A stretch of DNA of 22,290 bases from Bacillota bacterium (lineage in GTDB: Bacteria; Bacillota_I; Bacilli_A; Acholeplasmatales; UBA5453), in contig JAEZHT010000050.1 in assembly GCA_023436805.1 (NCBI GenBank), forward strand, positions 1-22,290, in the 5' to 3' direction. Shown here in pieces: positions 7,327 to 16,725 of this stretch; the stretch's first letter is position 1, and each line of letters starts with the position of its first letter. Made by a program: the position numbers and the translations under genes. The notes under the pieces are model-generated. The model had not been told where the DNA came from. It worked only from the letters and a program-made list of their open reading frames with translations, and made no database searches.

Positions 7327-10152
7327 TTATAACCAAGCCCAACCTACATAATATGAGCCAACTTTAATGACTACATACGCGTCGGTTGCATAGGTATTGA
7401 ATTGTGTGCTATATACAAACGCTTCAACGCCAGCAGGTACACCAACTTCAGCCCAAACGTCATCAAGAGATGCGAATGAACCATAAGTAGATGCGATGTA
7501 TGCAATTGCATTTAACTCAGCAAGAGTTAATGGATTTTCAGACACTGCATTTAATGTGTAACCAGAGTTGTGAGCAGCGATAGCATCACGTGCTGTGGTA
7601 GCTAATGCTAATTGTTGATGTAATTCGTAGTTGAATCCAGTCTTCTTAACGATGAACAAGAATGATTTTTCAGATTCAGTTACTGCAACGAATGCTTCAA
7701 CTGAGTCAACATTGAGTTCTTCTGCTAAGTCTTCTAGGTCACCAACGATATAACCAGCCAAGCCTTGAGTATCTGCACCAACGGTGTCAAGTACTTCACC
7801 AGACATGTCTAGGTATGCAGCAACTAGATCATTTGCATTTGTCCAAGCTTTTTGTTCAACACCGTCTCTGATGTATGCTTTACCGTTTAATGCTGCGATT
7901 AATGCGTTATAGCTCCACTTTTCAGTGACTAGGACGCCATCGAGGTTACGGTAAGCAACAGCGATATTTGGTGTAGAAGTGTCAATACCCCAGTCAAGAG
8001 TAAATCCACCACGGTTGTCATCAGCGAATACGTCTAGGAAGCTAGGTGCATCTAGTAAGGAACCAGAGATACCACCAATACCTAAGTCTGTATTAGCTTT
8101 CATCATGAAGTCATAGTAGTTACCAGGGAACGCAACGTCGTTAACAGTGATTGTTAATCTAACGAAGTTTGTAGTATCAACTAAACGGCTTTCATATTGT
8201 TGTTTGATTTGTGCAACCATTGCTTGTGCTGCAGTGTTACCACTGGATGCATAAGTTAAGGTTAAATCGATGACTCTGTAGTTTGAAGCAGTACCTGCAG
8301 TGTAGTGACCATCTGCAATTGCTTTAGCTACAGCTTGTTCGAATAGAGCAACAGCGGCATCTGGTACGAAACCATCAGAACCTGCGCCATATTTTTGAAG
8401 GATAGCAGCACCAGCAGGTAATGTTCTTACGGACATACCGGATTCACCATCTAGGAAGTAAGTATTTGCGAATAATGTGTAAGCAGGTAGATATGTCTTA
8501 ACGACGTTTACAGCTGCTTCATAACGGTCGAAACCGAAGAATAATGCTTGTCTCATTTCCTTATACATTAAGATCGGTTCAGGAACGAATGTATTGGATA
8601 GAGGGATACCAGGGTTAGCGGCGATGTATGCATCGCGGTTAGCTACGGTACCAAATGAGTTGATAACCATTCTCCATGTGGTTGCTTGTGGAGCAACTTT
8701 AACACGTGGATCAGATGCGAATTCAGTAACGCGAGATGCTGGAACGGATGCACTTTCAAGTCTACCTTCTAGGAATTCTTGGAAAATGAGGTCAGAACCG
8801 CTCATGAATCTGAATTGTTGACCAGTGTAGTAGTACATTGCGCTTTGTGGGTGTAATGTATTCTTCTTGAACACTAATAGTTGTCCTGGAGTCCATGTTT
8901 CGAAATAGTAAACACCAGATGATGGTACAGTTTGAGGTGTAGTACCATAAACCGCAGGGGTTAATTTTTCTAATAATTGTTGGTTAACAGGGGACATAGA
9001 AGTCGATGAGAATTGGTATTTAACATCGAATGCACTCTTTTCGTTGATGTATTCAATTTCAAGTGTGTTCGCTTTACCAGCTGCTAATCTTAGTCCAACT
9101 TCGTCAATGCTTACTACACCAGATAGATAATCTGCTGCACCTTTAACTGCACTTGTAACGAAGTCACCGCCACCAGTTCTTGCTCTAAACCATTTTTGCT
9201 CAAGCGCGTATCTCCAAGTCCATAAGAAGTCTTCAGCGTCAAGTTCAGCATGATCAGAAGGTAAACCAGCGAGGTCAGTTGATGGGTGATATTTCCAAGT
9301 TAAACCATCTCTGACTTGAATTTGCCATGTCTTAGCATATACTTTACCATTGATTACAGTTGGATTAACTGGAACTGGTTCAGCAGCTGCTAAGCTTGGT
9401 AAAATTTCATAACCAGTCTTAGTTTCGTCGAAGTAGAAATCGTATAATGCGCCAGTGAATAGATCGATGAAGTCGCTTGTTGAGGAATCATCGGCGATCC
9501 ATTGGTTTAATGATGTAGGGTCAGTGCTGTAAGTAGCTCTCCAAGTATACTCACCAACATTACCTGCTGTAGAACCGAACATAATGACTTTGGAGTCATC
9601 TTCAGTAAATTGCGAGAATGCTGTACCGAATCCCAATACCCCGTTATAAATAGGGCTAAACAACTGTACTCTGCTTGAGTACATAACTCTTGTAGCACCA
9701 GTGTATAGTGGAACACCAGCGTACACATTTTCAAGTAGATAGTCTTCTGCTGCTGCGAATAAGATATCCTTATCTTCAACAGGAAGCTTCGATAGGTCAA
9801 CACCTGATAGGTATTGTGCTAATGCAACATTTTCAGCGTCAAGTTCAGCAACAGTTACAGTACGAACGGCAGATGCCAATTTATCCTTACTGTCTTTTAC
9901 TTCATATCTTACTGAATATGTACCAGCAACAGCAATATTGACGTTGTTAGAAACAACAACAATTGCGTCTGTTAAGTCTCCGTCTTCTTTATCAGTAGCT
10001 GAGACACCTTCAAGTGGGTCGAACGATACGTTAACGTATGACGTTACAGGACCAACACCAGCGAATGTCGGGGCTTCGTTCTTGTCGCCACCACAGGCAA
10101 CTAGAGCGACTGCTACCAATACTAGCGTGATTACACCTAGTAATTTTTTCAT
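7327..10152 (-). CDS. oppA: Oligopeptide-binding lipoprotein OppA, extended (941 aa)
   Basis: Surface lipoprotein that captures peptides for OppBCDF. Signal peptide MKKLLGVITLVLVAVALVAC with lipobox LVAC and lipidated Cys20. Residues about 27-105 form an Ig-like/DUF5011-type domain (marks: ATDKEDGDLTDAI and GTYSVRYEVKDSK). The rest contains a family 5 extracellular solute-binding domain, with blocks such as YTWRATYSTDPTSLNQW, TWQIQVRDGLTWKYHP, DAEDFLWTWRYALEQ and EMRQALFFGFDRYEAAVNV. The usual OppA is about 540-600 aa, so roughly 350 residues are extra, including a C-terminal region of unknown fold ending in Trp-Ala-Trp-Leu. ATG sits behind AAAGGAGAGAGAGAG. Expressed from its own promoter; the family call is firm, but the peptide preference cannot be read. 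Confidence 0.93.
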   Translation of the reverse strand: MKKLLGVITLVLVAVALVACGGDKNEAPTFAGVGPVTSYVNVSFDPLEGVSATDKEDGDLTDAIVVVSNNVNIAVAGTYSVRYEVKDSKDKLASAVRTVTVAELDAENVALAQYLSGVDLSKLPVEDKDILFAAAEDYLLENVYAGVPLYTGATRVMYSSRVQLFSPIYNGVLGFGTAFSQFTEDDSKVIMFGSTAGNVGEYTWRATYSTDPTSLNQWIADDSSTSDFIDLFTGALYDFYFDETKTGYEILPSLAAAEPVPVNPTVINGKVYAKTWQIQVRDGLTWKYHPSTDLAGLPSDHAELDAEDFLWTWRYALEQKWFRARTGGGDFVTSAVKGAADYLSGVVSIDEVGLRLAAGKANTLEIEYINEKSAFDVKYQFSSTSMSPVNQQLLEKLTPAVYGTTPQTVPSSGVYYFETWTPGQLLVFKKNTLHPQSAMYYYTGQQFRFMSGSDLIFQEFLEGRLESASVPASRVTEFASDPRVKVAPQATTWRMVINSFGTVANRDAYIAANPGIPLSNTFVPEPILMYKEMRQALFFGFDRYEAAVNVVKTYLPAYTLFANTYFLDGESGMSVRTLPAGAAILQKYGAGSDGFVPDAAVALFEQAVAKAIADGHYTAGTASNYRVIDLTLTYASSGNTAAQAMVAQIKQQYESRLVDTTNFVRLTITVNDVAFPGNYYDFMMKANTDLGIGGISGSLLDAPSFLDVFADDNRGGFTLDWGIDTSTPNIAVAYRNLDGVLVTEKWSYNALIAALNGKAYIRDGVEQKAWTNANDLVAAYLDMSGEVLDTVGADTQGLAGYIVGDLEDLAEELNVDSVEAFVAVTESEKSFLFIVKKTGFNYELHQQLALATTARDAIAAHNSGYTLNAVSENPLTLAELNAIAYIASTYGSFASLDDVWAEVGVPAGVEAFVYSTQFNTYATDAYVVIKVGSYYVGWAWL

Positions 10153-10215
10153 ATTCTCTCTCTCTCCTTTTATTACCCTTGTTTAAGGGTTTTTATCATT
10201 ATATCAAATCTGTTT
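10153..10215 (-). promoter_or_regulatory. oppA promoter, 5'-terminal stem-loop and ribosome binding site
   Basis: Extended -10 TGATATAAT on the minus strand (TATAAT at 10198-10203); the -35 is weak (TTTTAT). The predicted start of transcription, near 10190-10192, falls right at a perfect 6-bp stem-loop (ACCCTT, GTTT, AAGGGT on the plus strand; 10175-10190), so the mRNA would begin with a hairpin. It is followed by the ribosome binding site AAAGGAG (10164-10170), 11 bases before the ATG. A 5'-end hairpin could slow decay of this mRNA. Confidence 0.6.
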
Positions 10216-10220
10216 TCAAA

Positions 10221-10296
10221 ATAAAACCGTTATATTAAAATTGTTTTATGAAAATATCATGAAAACGTTTTAATTGTGATGAAATAGCGGTTTTAT
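10221..10296. repeat. 76-bp imperfect inverted repeat between the S41 gene and oppA, containing a cre-like box
   Basis: Outer arms 10221-10233 and 10284-10296 match at 12 of 13 positions (ATAAAACCGTTAT against ATAAAACCGCTAT). Inner arms 10234-10251 and 10257-10274 pair ATTAAAA/TTTTAAT, then TTTT/AAAA and ATGA/TCAT with small bulges. On the minus strand it lies 51-126 bases after the S41 stop and is followed by TTTTG, so it may act as the S41 terminator. The right inner arm contains TGAAAACGTTTTAA (10260-10273), which fits the CcpA operator consensus TGWAANCGNTNWCA at 13 of 14 positions, about 57 bases upstream of the oppA -10. Either reading, terminator or operator, needs testing. Confidence 0.6.
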
Positions 10297-10346
10297 GATG
10301 TTTTTTTACTATATTTTTACTTCGTATGTCATTTCGAACGGACTTT

Positions 10347-12965
10347 TTAAGGCAATTGATCGATAATTTGATTCAATCTGTCATTATCAAATATGAATTC
10401 CATATCCAATACAAAGTCTGGTTCAATACCAAATTCATTGTGATGATACACATAAGGGTCTGCTTCTGTGCCTGTACCGGTTCTATAAGCATTGATGTTA
10501 TTGGATGACATCGTAAATGCAGTACCGTTTGGCAATAAGATTGGGGTAATCGAGCTTGCGCCACCACCGGATTTCTTACCGATGATTTTACCTAAGTTAT
10601 TTTCTTTAAAAATGGTTGCCATCGAGTTTGCAGCACTGAATGTGAGTGGTGAAGTTAACAATGACCATTTTAAATTTGAATAGTTAGGTACGCCAACGAT
10701 TTGAACGTAACTGGATGAATGTCCACCCGTGTCACCATCGATGGAGGAGACTCTAAATGGTTGATCGGTGATAAATCCTACAACGCGGTATAATGCGCCA
10801 ACGTTACCACCTGTATTCCAAGTCAAGTCTAATAATATACGTTGAACATTTGCATTTTGAGCTAAAATGCGGTCCATGGTAATTTCCATGTAGACAGCGG
10901 AGTCTGCTTCAACCAATGCTGGAATGTTTAAACTGATCGGCCAATCCAGTGCATAACTGCTTGGTAATTTGTCAGCAACACCGACATAGAACACATTTCT
11001 TGGTGCGTCAAATGACACTAAGACCATATAATCTTTTCCACCAACATTCTTTGTGTAATACCCTGCAGCTTTCGCTGTATCGTCAGAAGCTTCTACAACC
11101 AAGGTATACCCCGCAGAAACTAAGGCAGCTTTATATGTATCTACATAACCAGCATTTAAACCCTTGACCAATACTTCTGCGATGTTATTGGTAGCATCTG
11201 AATTATTATAGAAGAAATACTTAGAACCCCCAGTGAATGAAGGAATGACATTGGATACTTCTAAAATGTTGTCTAACAATGCTGCGTCAAATGTACTGCT
11301 TTCTTCGATATCAGAGGTTCTGAAACCATCTAAAATGAGTACTGCAGATGATGGATTAACAAACCAATAATCTGGGCGATTTGGAGATGATGCTGCCCAA
11401 GCATTGCTTGAGATGTTACCTCTACCCCATTTCGCTTCAATGGCGTCATCGACATCGATGAACCCATCATAATACCATTGGGTAAATCTTGAGCCATACG
11501 CAGACAACGAATTGACTGCTGGTCCGCTCCAAGCTGTTTTATTGAAATAGGATGGGTATCCATAACTGGTATGCGGTTCATCGATATCTTGTAACAAAAG
11601 GTTTGCGATGGCATTATCAAAATCTTCTGCATCTTCATTGAGTAGTTTATGTCTTCTTTCGTACAATAAATCATAGTATGACTCAACGTTCATGATTTCA
11701 CGTAAGCCATAGAAATTGTCCAAGTCAAATGCTAATGTTGAGAACGTATGTACCAATAGGTCAGCTGGAATATCTTTATTATTCATAGAGCTTGTCTTAA
11801 TCGCTCTATATTCTTGAGTACCTGGTTCAGGTGTACCATAAATACCAACCAACTTATCGTAATTATAATACACATTATAGTAGCTGGATCCTGCAAATAA
11901 TTGATTGACAATATAATATGGTAAGAGTATTTCACCACCATAAATCGCCATATCTAGGTTGAAATGGTCTAAATCATAAACCACATCTGAACCTTCATCG
12001 AAATGCGCATCCGGATGGTCACGGACATATTCAATGTGTCTACCATAGTTGGTAGCGGTTGAATAAATGTATCCCCAATAGAACCCAGGGTCATTGACTC
12101 TAATTTCATTTTCGATGGCGTCAATGGTCAATCTTAAATCATAGACTTCTTCGGTATCTTCATCGATGTATTGGTATGCAATTTCTACGATGCTTTCACC
12201 TTCTGTAATTTCAAAATCGACTTCTGGATCAACGAAACCAGTCAAGAGTTCAAGGAATGTTAATACACCAATGTAAGGTACGGTGCCATCGGCTTCAAAG
12301 AACAATTCAACATTTGAAGCAGCGACATCATACTCAGTGGTCTTATTTTCAAATGGCACGACACGTGAATTCGTAATGACGACATCCTCATGACGAGATA
12401 AATCCACTGTAAATGTGCGTGTAATGGATTCTCCATTGAGCGTAAATTTACCAGTGATTTCACCTTGAGTCGTGGTGCTGTCATTGAAGTTGATTGGGAG
12501 TAGGTACCCTGTGGTAGTAACGTATTTGGATGTTGTAGACCAAACAATCGTACTACGGTTAACTCTGCCACGGGTTGGCAAACTCAATTGAACTGGGCTA
12601 ACCACCAAGTTATCTTCAACATTCTGAATATCTGCTTCGATCAACGCTGTATTGTTGATCACTTCAACCCAGGATGCAGTTAATGTGATGTTCTCAACAA
12701 TCGGTGTTTCAAAGCTAAATGGGGTGGCTGCTTCGGTTAAGAACCAATGTTGGAAGGCGAATCCTTCCTTCGTTGGGTCTTCAGGCTCTAAAGCAAGTTT
12801 CCCTTTTTCGATGGTTTGGGCAACAACTAAAGACCCACCATCGCTGTTAAACGTTACTGTGAATGTTTCTTTGACTGCAGGTTGACAACCGACAATCACT
12901 AAGCTGAGTAGTAATAAAATATATACACTAAAAAGCTTTTTTAGACCAATATTGGCTAAATTCAT
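10347..12965 (-). CDS. S41-type peptidase lipoprotein with InlB-type repeat and Ig-like domain (872 aa)
   Basis: Predicted cell-surface protease. Signal peptide with lipobox IVGC, lipidated Cys27. Residues about 33-100 are a Listeria-Bacteroides (InlB B) repeat, with FNSDGG, EGFAFQHWF and ITLTASW. Residues about 105-200 are an atrophied Ig-like domain (LPTRGRVNRSTIVWSTTS, then FTLNGESITRTFTV). The C-terminal part is a tail-specific-protease-like S41 domain with TFSAANSMATIF (candidate nucleophile Ser777) and IIGKKSGGGASS. The Lys that follows the Ser by 25 residues in classical S41 enzymes is Gly here, so catalysis must differ or be weak. Start chosen at 12965: AGAGGTG precedes it and the promoter lies between it and an upstream in-frame ATG at 13031. 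Next to oppA, it may supply peptides to the importer. Confidence 0.85.
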   Translation of the reverse strand: MNLANIGLKKLFSVYILLLLSLVIVGCQPAVKETFTVTFNSDGGSLVVAQTIEKGKLALEPEDPTKEGFAFQHWFLTEAATPFSFETPIVENITLTASWVEVINNTALIEADIQNVEDNLVVSPVQLSLPTRGRVNRSTIVWSTTSKYVTTTGYLLPINFNDSTTTQGEITGKFTLNGESITRTFTVDLSRHEDVVITNSRVVPFENKTTEYDVAASNVELFFEADGTVPYIGVLTFLELLTGFVDPEVDFEITEGESIVEIAYQYIDEDTEEVYDLRLTIDAIENEIRVNDPGFYWGYIYSTATNYGRHIEYVRDHPDAHFDEGSDVVYDLDHFNLDMAIYGGEILLPYYIVNQLFAGSSYYNVYYNYDKLVGIYGTPEPGTQEYRAIKTSSMNNKDIPADLLVHTFSTLAFDLDNFYGLREIMNVESYYDLLYERRHKLLNEDAEDFDNAIANLLLQDIDEPHTSYGYPSYFNKTAWSGPAVNSLSAYGSRFTQWYYDGFIDVDDAIEAKWGRGNISSNAWAASSPNRPDYWFVNPSSAVLILDGFRTSDIEESSTFDAALLDNILEVSNVIPSFTGGSKYFFYNNSDATNNIAEVLVKGLNAGYVDTYKAALVSAGYTLVVEASDDTAKAAGYYTKNVGGKDYMVLVSFDAPRNVFYVGVADKLPSSYALDWPISLNIPALVEADSAVYMEITMDRILAQNANVQRILLDLTWNTGGNVGALYRVVGFITDQPFRVSSIDGDTGGHSSSYVQIVGVPNYSNLKWSLLTSPLTFSAANSMATIFKENNLGKIIGKKSGGGASSITPILLPNGTAFTMSSNNINAYRTGTGTEADPYVYHHNEFGIEPDFVLDMEFIFDNDRLNQIIDQLP

Positions 12966-12984
12966 AAGACACCTCTTTTCGTTA

Positions 12985-13021
12985 ATTATTCTTATTTTAT
13001 AACTTTTAACGCGAATGTCAA
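12985..13021 (-). promoter_or_regulatory. Promoter of the S41 lipoprotein gene
   Basis: Minus-strand -35 TTGACA (13016-13021), 16-base spacer, -10 TAAAAT (12994-12999): perfect at -35 and one base off at -10. The predicted start is near 12987, giving a leader of about 22 nt that carries the ribosome binding site AGAGGTG. This fixes the gene start at 12965. Confidence 0.75.
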
Positions 13022-13113
13022 GATATTTCATAGATATGTCATATTTTTTTTGGATAATTCAAATGGCATTTAACCCTAAACCACACCTATAAAATAATAA
13101 CGCGCGTAAGGCG

Positions 13114-13146
13114 AAAAAAAACGGATGTTTTTGGCATCCGTTTTTG
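13114..13146 (-). terminator. Rho-independent terminator of nifJ
   Basis: Stem CGGATG/CATCCG (13122-13127 and 13135-13140), 7-base loop, flanked by an A-run on the left and a T-run on the right, so on the minus strand the stem is followed by eight T. It begins a few bases after the nifJ stop and, given the flanking runs, could also stop plus-strand transcription. Confidence 0.9.
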
Positions 13147-13149
13147 AAA

Positions 13150-16100
13150 CTATTCTTGTTTTGAGTAATCCATGGCTTTGTAGCGTTGATACATAGCCCA
13201 ACGTGCTTTCGCATCTGCTAAGTTTTGAGCTAACAATGCTGCTGCATGGTCAGGATTGATTTGTGATAATTGTGCGTAACGGGCTTCAGACAATAAGTAG
13301 TCTTGATACTTGTCCCAGACTGGTGGCTTAGAATCGATTTGTAGTGGATTCTTACCTTGTTCAGCCAATCTTGGGTCGTATCTGAATGTTGGCCAGTAAC
13401 CGCATTCTGTCGCAAGCTTAGCTTGTGCAGCAGATTGTGTCAAGCCACCCTTGATACCATGTTCAATACATGGGGAGTAAGCGATGACTAAGGATGGTCC
13501 TGGGTAAGATTCAGCTTCTTTAAGTGTCTTGATGACTTGTGCTGGAGAAGCCCCGTGTGAAATTTGTGCAACGTAGACATGACCATAAGCCATCGCCATC
13601 GCTGCTAAGTCTTTCTTCTTAGTCTTCTTACCGGACGCTGTAAATTTCGCAATCGAAGCGGACGGTGCAGATTTAGAAGATTGACCACCGGTGTTGGAAT
13701 AAACTTCAGTATCTAGAACAAGGATGTTGACATCTTCGTTGTTCGCGATAACGTGGTCAATACCACCATAACCGATGTCGTATGCCCAACCGTCGCCACC
13801 CATGATCCATTGGCTAACACGGACGAAGTAGTCTTTGAGGCTCAATAATTCTTTTGCATAACCTTCATTGACTTTCGCAAGTTCAGCTTCTAGTTTAGGT
13901 GCTAAGTTTTGTGTATATTCGCCTTCAGCTCTGTGTTCTAGCCATTCTTGAGCTAAACCTTTCAAGACTTCAGGCATTTCATTTAAGTGATCCACGATGA
14001 GTGTTTGGATTCTGTCTCTCATGGTTTCGTAAGCAATTCTCATACCGAAGCCGAACTCAGCGTTGTCTTCGAATAAGGAGTTTGCCCATGCTGGACCTCT
14101 ACCGTTTGGTAAAGTGGTGTATGGGGTTGCTGGGTATGAACCACCATAAATGGAGGTACAACCGGTCGCGTTCGCAAGAATCATGCGTTCACCAAACAAT
14201 TGGGTGATGGCTTTGATGTATGGTGTTTCACCACAACCAGCGCACGCACCAGAGAATTCAAACAATGGTTTGTTGAAGTTGACGTTCTTCACGTTATCGT
14301 TACCGATATTCTTATAAGTTACTTCATTGAAGAAGTAATCTGCGATTTGTTGTGAACCGGCAGCCAATTCTGGACCGATTGGGGTCATAAATAAGGCTTT
14401 ACCTGGGGCTGGACATACTTGGACACAAACGCCACATTCTGTACAGTCTAGGGTTGAAACTTGGATGGTATATTTGTATTGGTCAAGACCTTTACCTTTA
14501 CCCGGAATCATCTTAGAACCAGCCGGTGCTTTTTCAGCTTCTTCTGGGGTTGCTAAGAAGGCGCGGATGACGGCGTGTGGACATGCGAATACGCATTGGT
14601 TACATTGGATACAGTTTTCTTCTCTCCAACCTGGAATGAAGTTCGCGATACCACGTTTTTCATACGCAGCTGCACCATTGTCCATATGGCCATCTTCATA
14701 ACCTAGGAACGCAGATACAGGCAGTGAGTCACCTTCAATGGCGTTGACGATGTCAGCGATATTCTTAACGAATGATGGACGGCTGTCTTTTTCTGTCTTT
14801 TCATCTTCTAAGAATGCCCATTCAGGTTTAACTTCGATTTCTACTAAGTGCTTGTAACCAGCTTCGATCGCTGCATAGTTCATTTCAAGAATCGCATCAC
14901 CCTTACGTCCGTAAGATTTTTCAGCGTACTTCTTCATGTATTTTTCAGCGGTTTCAAATGGCATGATTTGTTCAACGAGTTTAAGTTGAGCACTTTGCAT
15001 GATGGTATTAATACGTCTGCCTAAGCCGATTTCATACGCTAGGTCAACCGCATTGATGATGTAGAATTTAGCAGCCTTTTGAGCCAATTGACGTTTCACC
15101 TTGTTAGGTAAGAACGCTTCGATTTGATCTTTAGGTACTTGGGTATTTAATAAGAATTTACCGCCTTGACGTAACCCTTTGATCATATCGTATTTTGCAA
15201 GATAAGTATCTGCAGAACAGGACACAAAGTGTGGGTTATTGACTAGGTAAGTAGAGCGGATTTCATGTGGGCTGAAACGTAAGTGCATACGTGTAACCCC
15301 ACCAGCTTTTTTGGAGTCATAAGCCGCATAAGCTTGAGAGTTTAACTTAGTGTTATCACCAATGATCTTAACGATGTTCTTAGAAGCACCAACAGTACCA
15401 TCTGAACCCAATCCAAAGAATAACATTTCTAACGTGTCTTTGTCAGTCACGTCGATTTGTTCAGAAATATCGATGGATGTGAATGTAACGTCATCGTTAA
15501 TACCCACAGTGAAGTGGTCTTTTTGATCGCCAGCTAAGTTTTTGAATACCGCATTGATCATTGAAGGTGTTGTATCTTTGGAAGATAAGCCATAGATACC
15601 ACCAATGATCACTGGTTGGTTAGGTTTGCCATAGAACATATTCTTAACATCTAAGAATAATGGTTCGCCGGTGCTACCTGGTTCAATGGTTCTGTCTAGT
15701 ACAGCAATTCTCTTCACTGAAGTAGGCATGACATCAAAGAAATATTTTTCTGAGAATGGTCTAAATAAGTGAACTGAGACGATACCGACTTTTTTACCAT
15801 GACGGTTTAAATAATCAATGGCTTCTTTAGCAGTTTCAATGACTGAGCCCATCGCAACGATGACATCGGTTGCTTGTGGGTCACCATAGTAATTGAACGG
15901 TGCATAATGTCTACCAGTGACTTTGGAGATTTCCTGCATGTAATCATTGACGATGTCAGGGATTGCAGCATATTTGGATGCTTGTAATGTACGTGTTTGG
16001 AAATAAACGTCGTCATTTTGAGCAGTACCACGTGTTTTTGGATGTGCTGGGTTTAAAGCCCCTGCTCTGAATTTCGCAAGCGCTTCTCTGTCGAGTAATC

Positions 16101-16686
16101 TTGCAAGTACATCATAATCTAATACTTCAATGGTATTGACTTCATGTGAAGTTCTGAACCCATCGAAGAAATGAAGGAATGGAATAGACCCTTTGATAGC
16201 GGCTAAGTGAGCGATCCCACCTAAATCCATGACTTCTTGAACAGAGTTTGAAGCCAACATAGCCCAACCTGTTTGTCTGGCAGCCATCACGTCTTGATGG
16301 TCACCAAAAATGGATAATGCTTGTGCTGCGATGGATCTTGCAGCGACGTGAATGACCCCTGGTAACAATTGACCAGCGATTTTATACATGTTAGGTAACT
16401 TTAATAGTAACCCTTGAGATGCAGTAAATGATGTCGTCAATAGACCAGTTTGTAAAGACCCGTGAACGGTACCAACCGCACCGGCTTCACTTTGCATTTC
16501 AACGACTTTTACTGGCATACCAAAAATGTTCTTCTTACCTTGGGATGCCCATAAGTCGACGTTTTGTCCAATTGGTGTAGATGGTGTAATTGGATAGATG
16601 CCCGCAACTTCGGTTAACGCGTAAGCTACATATGCTGATGCTTCTGCGCCATCCATTGACATAATAACTTTCTTATTATCTGCCAT
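13150..16686 (-). CDS. nifJ: Pyruvate:ferredoxin (flavodoxin) oxidoreductase, single-chain
   Basis: Cytoplasmic enzyme that converts pyruvate and CoA to acetyl-CoA, CO2 and reduced ferredoxin or flavodoxin. The 1178 aa match the usual single-chain form. Domains in order: POR N-terminal (YPITPSTPIG near residue 31 and EMQSEAGA near 63), domain II (about 260-370), gamma domain (about 420-600), EKR (676-678), and two 4Fe-4S motifs with Cys692/695/698/702 and Cys748/751/754/758. The thiamine-diphosphate domain follows, with Cys815/818/843 for the third cluster, GGDGWAYDIGYGG and NTGGQSSKSA. All ligands appear present. Start supported by AGGAGG and a strong promoter; ends in TAG before a clear terminator. 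Single-gene transcript, with possible read-in from bcp. Indicates fermentative, low-oxygen pyruvate metabolism and a need for a hydrogenase or other ferredoxin oxidase elsewhere. Confidence 0.98.
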   Translation of the reverse strand: MADNKKVIMSMDGAEASAYVAYALTEVAGIYPITPSTPIGQNVDLWASQGKKNIFGMPVKVVEMQSEAGAVGTVHGSLQTGLLTTSFTASQGLLLKLPNMYKIAGQLLPGVIHVAARSIAAQALSIFGDHQDVMAARQTGWAMLASNSVQEVMDLGGIAHLAAIKGSIPFLHFFDGFRTSHEVNTIEVLDYDVLARLLDREALAKFRAGALNPAHPKTRGTAQNDDVYFQTRTLQASKYAAIPDIVNDYMQEISKVTGRHYAPFNYYGDPQATDVIVAMGSVIETAKEAIDYLNRHGKKVGIVSVHLFRPFSEKYFFDVMPTSVKRIAVLDRTIEPGSTGEPLFLDVKNMFYGKPNQPVIIGGIYGLSSKDTTPSMINAVFKNLAGDQKDHFTVGINDDVTFTSIDISEQIDVTDKDTLEMLFFGLGSDGTVGASKNIVKIIGDNTKLNSQAYAAYDSKKAGGVTRMHLRFSPHEIRSTYLVNNPHFVSCSADTYLAKYDMIKGLRQGGKFLLNTQVPKDQIEAFLPNKVKRQLAQKAAKFYIINAVDLAYEIGLGRRINTIMQSAQLKLVEQIMPFETAEKYMKKYAEKSYGRKGDAILEMNYAAIEAGYKHLVEIEVKPEWAFLEDEKTEKDSRPSFVKNIADIVNAIEGDSLPVSAFLGYEDGHMDNGAAAYEKRGIANFIPGWREENCIQCNQCVFACPHAVIRAFLATPEEAEKAPAGSKMIPGKGKGLDQYKYTIQVSTLDCTECGVCVQVCPAPGKALFMTPIGPELAAGSQQIADYFFNEVTYKNIGNDNVKNVNFNKPLFEFSGACAGCGETPYIKAITQLFGERMILANATGCTSIYGGSYPATPYTTLPNGRGPAWANSLFEDNAEFGFGMRIAYETMRDRIQTLIVDHLNEMPEVLKGLAQEWLEHRAEGEYTQNLAPKLEAELAKVNEGYAKELLSLKDYFVRVSQWIMGGDGWAYDIGYGGIDHVIANNEDVNILVLDTEVYSNTGGQSSKSAPSASIAKFTASGKKTKKKDLAAMAMAYGHVYVAQISHGASPAQVIKTLKEAESYPGPSLVIAYSPCIEHGIKGGLTQSAAQAKLATECGYWPTFRYDPRLAEQGKNPLQIDSKPPVWDKYQDYLLSEARYAQLSQINPDHAAALLAQNLADAKARWAMYQRYKAMDYSKQE

Positions 16687-16725
16687 TTTTATCCTCCTAA
16701 TTTCTTATTCTTATAGAATAACCTG

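Noticed and set aside
10175..10195. ACCCTT-GTTT-AAGGGT followed by T-run as a plus-strand terminator
   Set aside because: No plus-strand gene lies upstream; its place at the oppA transcript start makes a 5' leader hairpin more likely.
12966..13031. N-terminal extension of the S41 lipoprotein to an upstream ATG at 13031
   Set aside because: The extension would put a basic peptide before the signal sequence, and the TTGACA/TAAAAT promoter lies inside it; the ATG at 12965 has the ribosome binding site.
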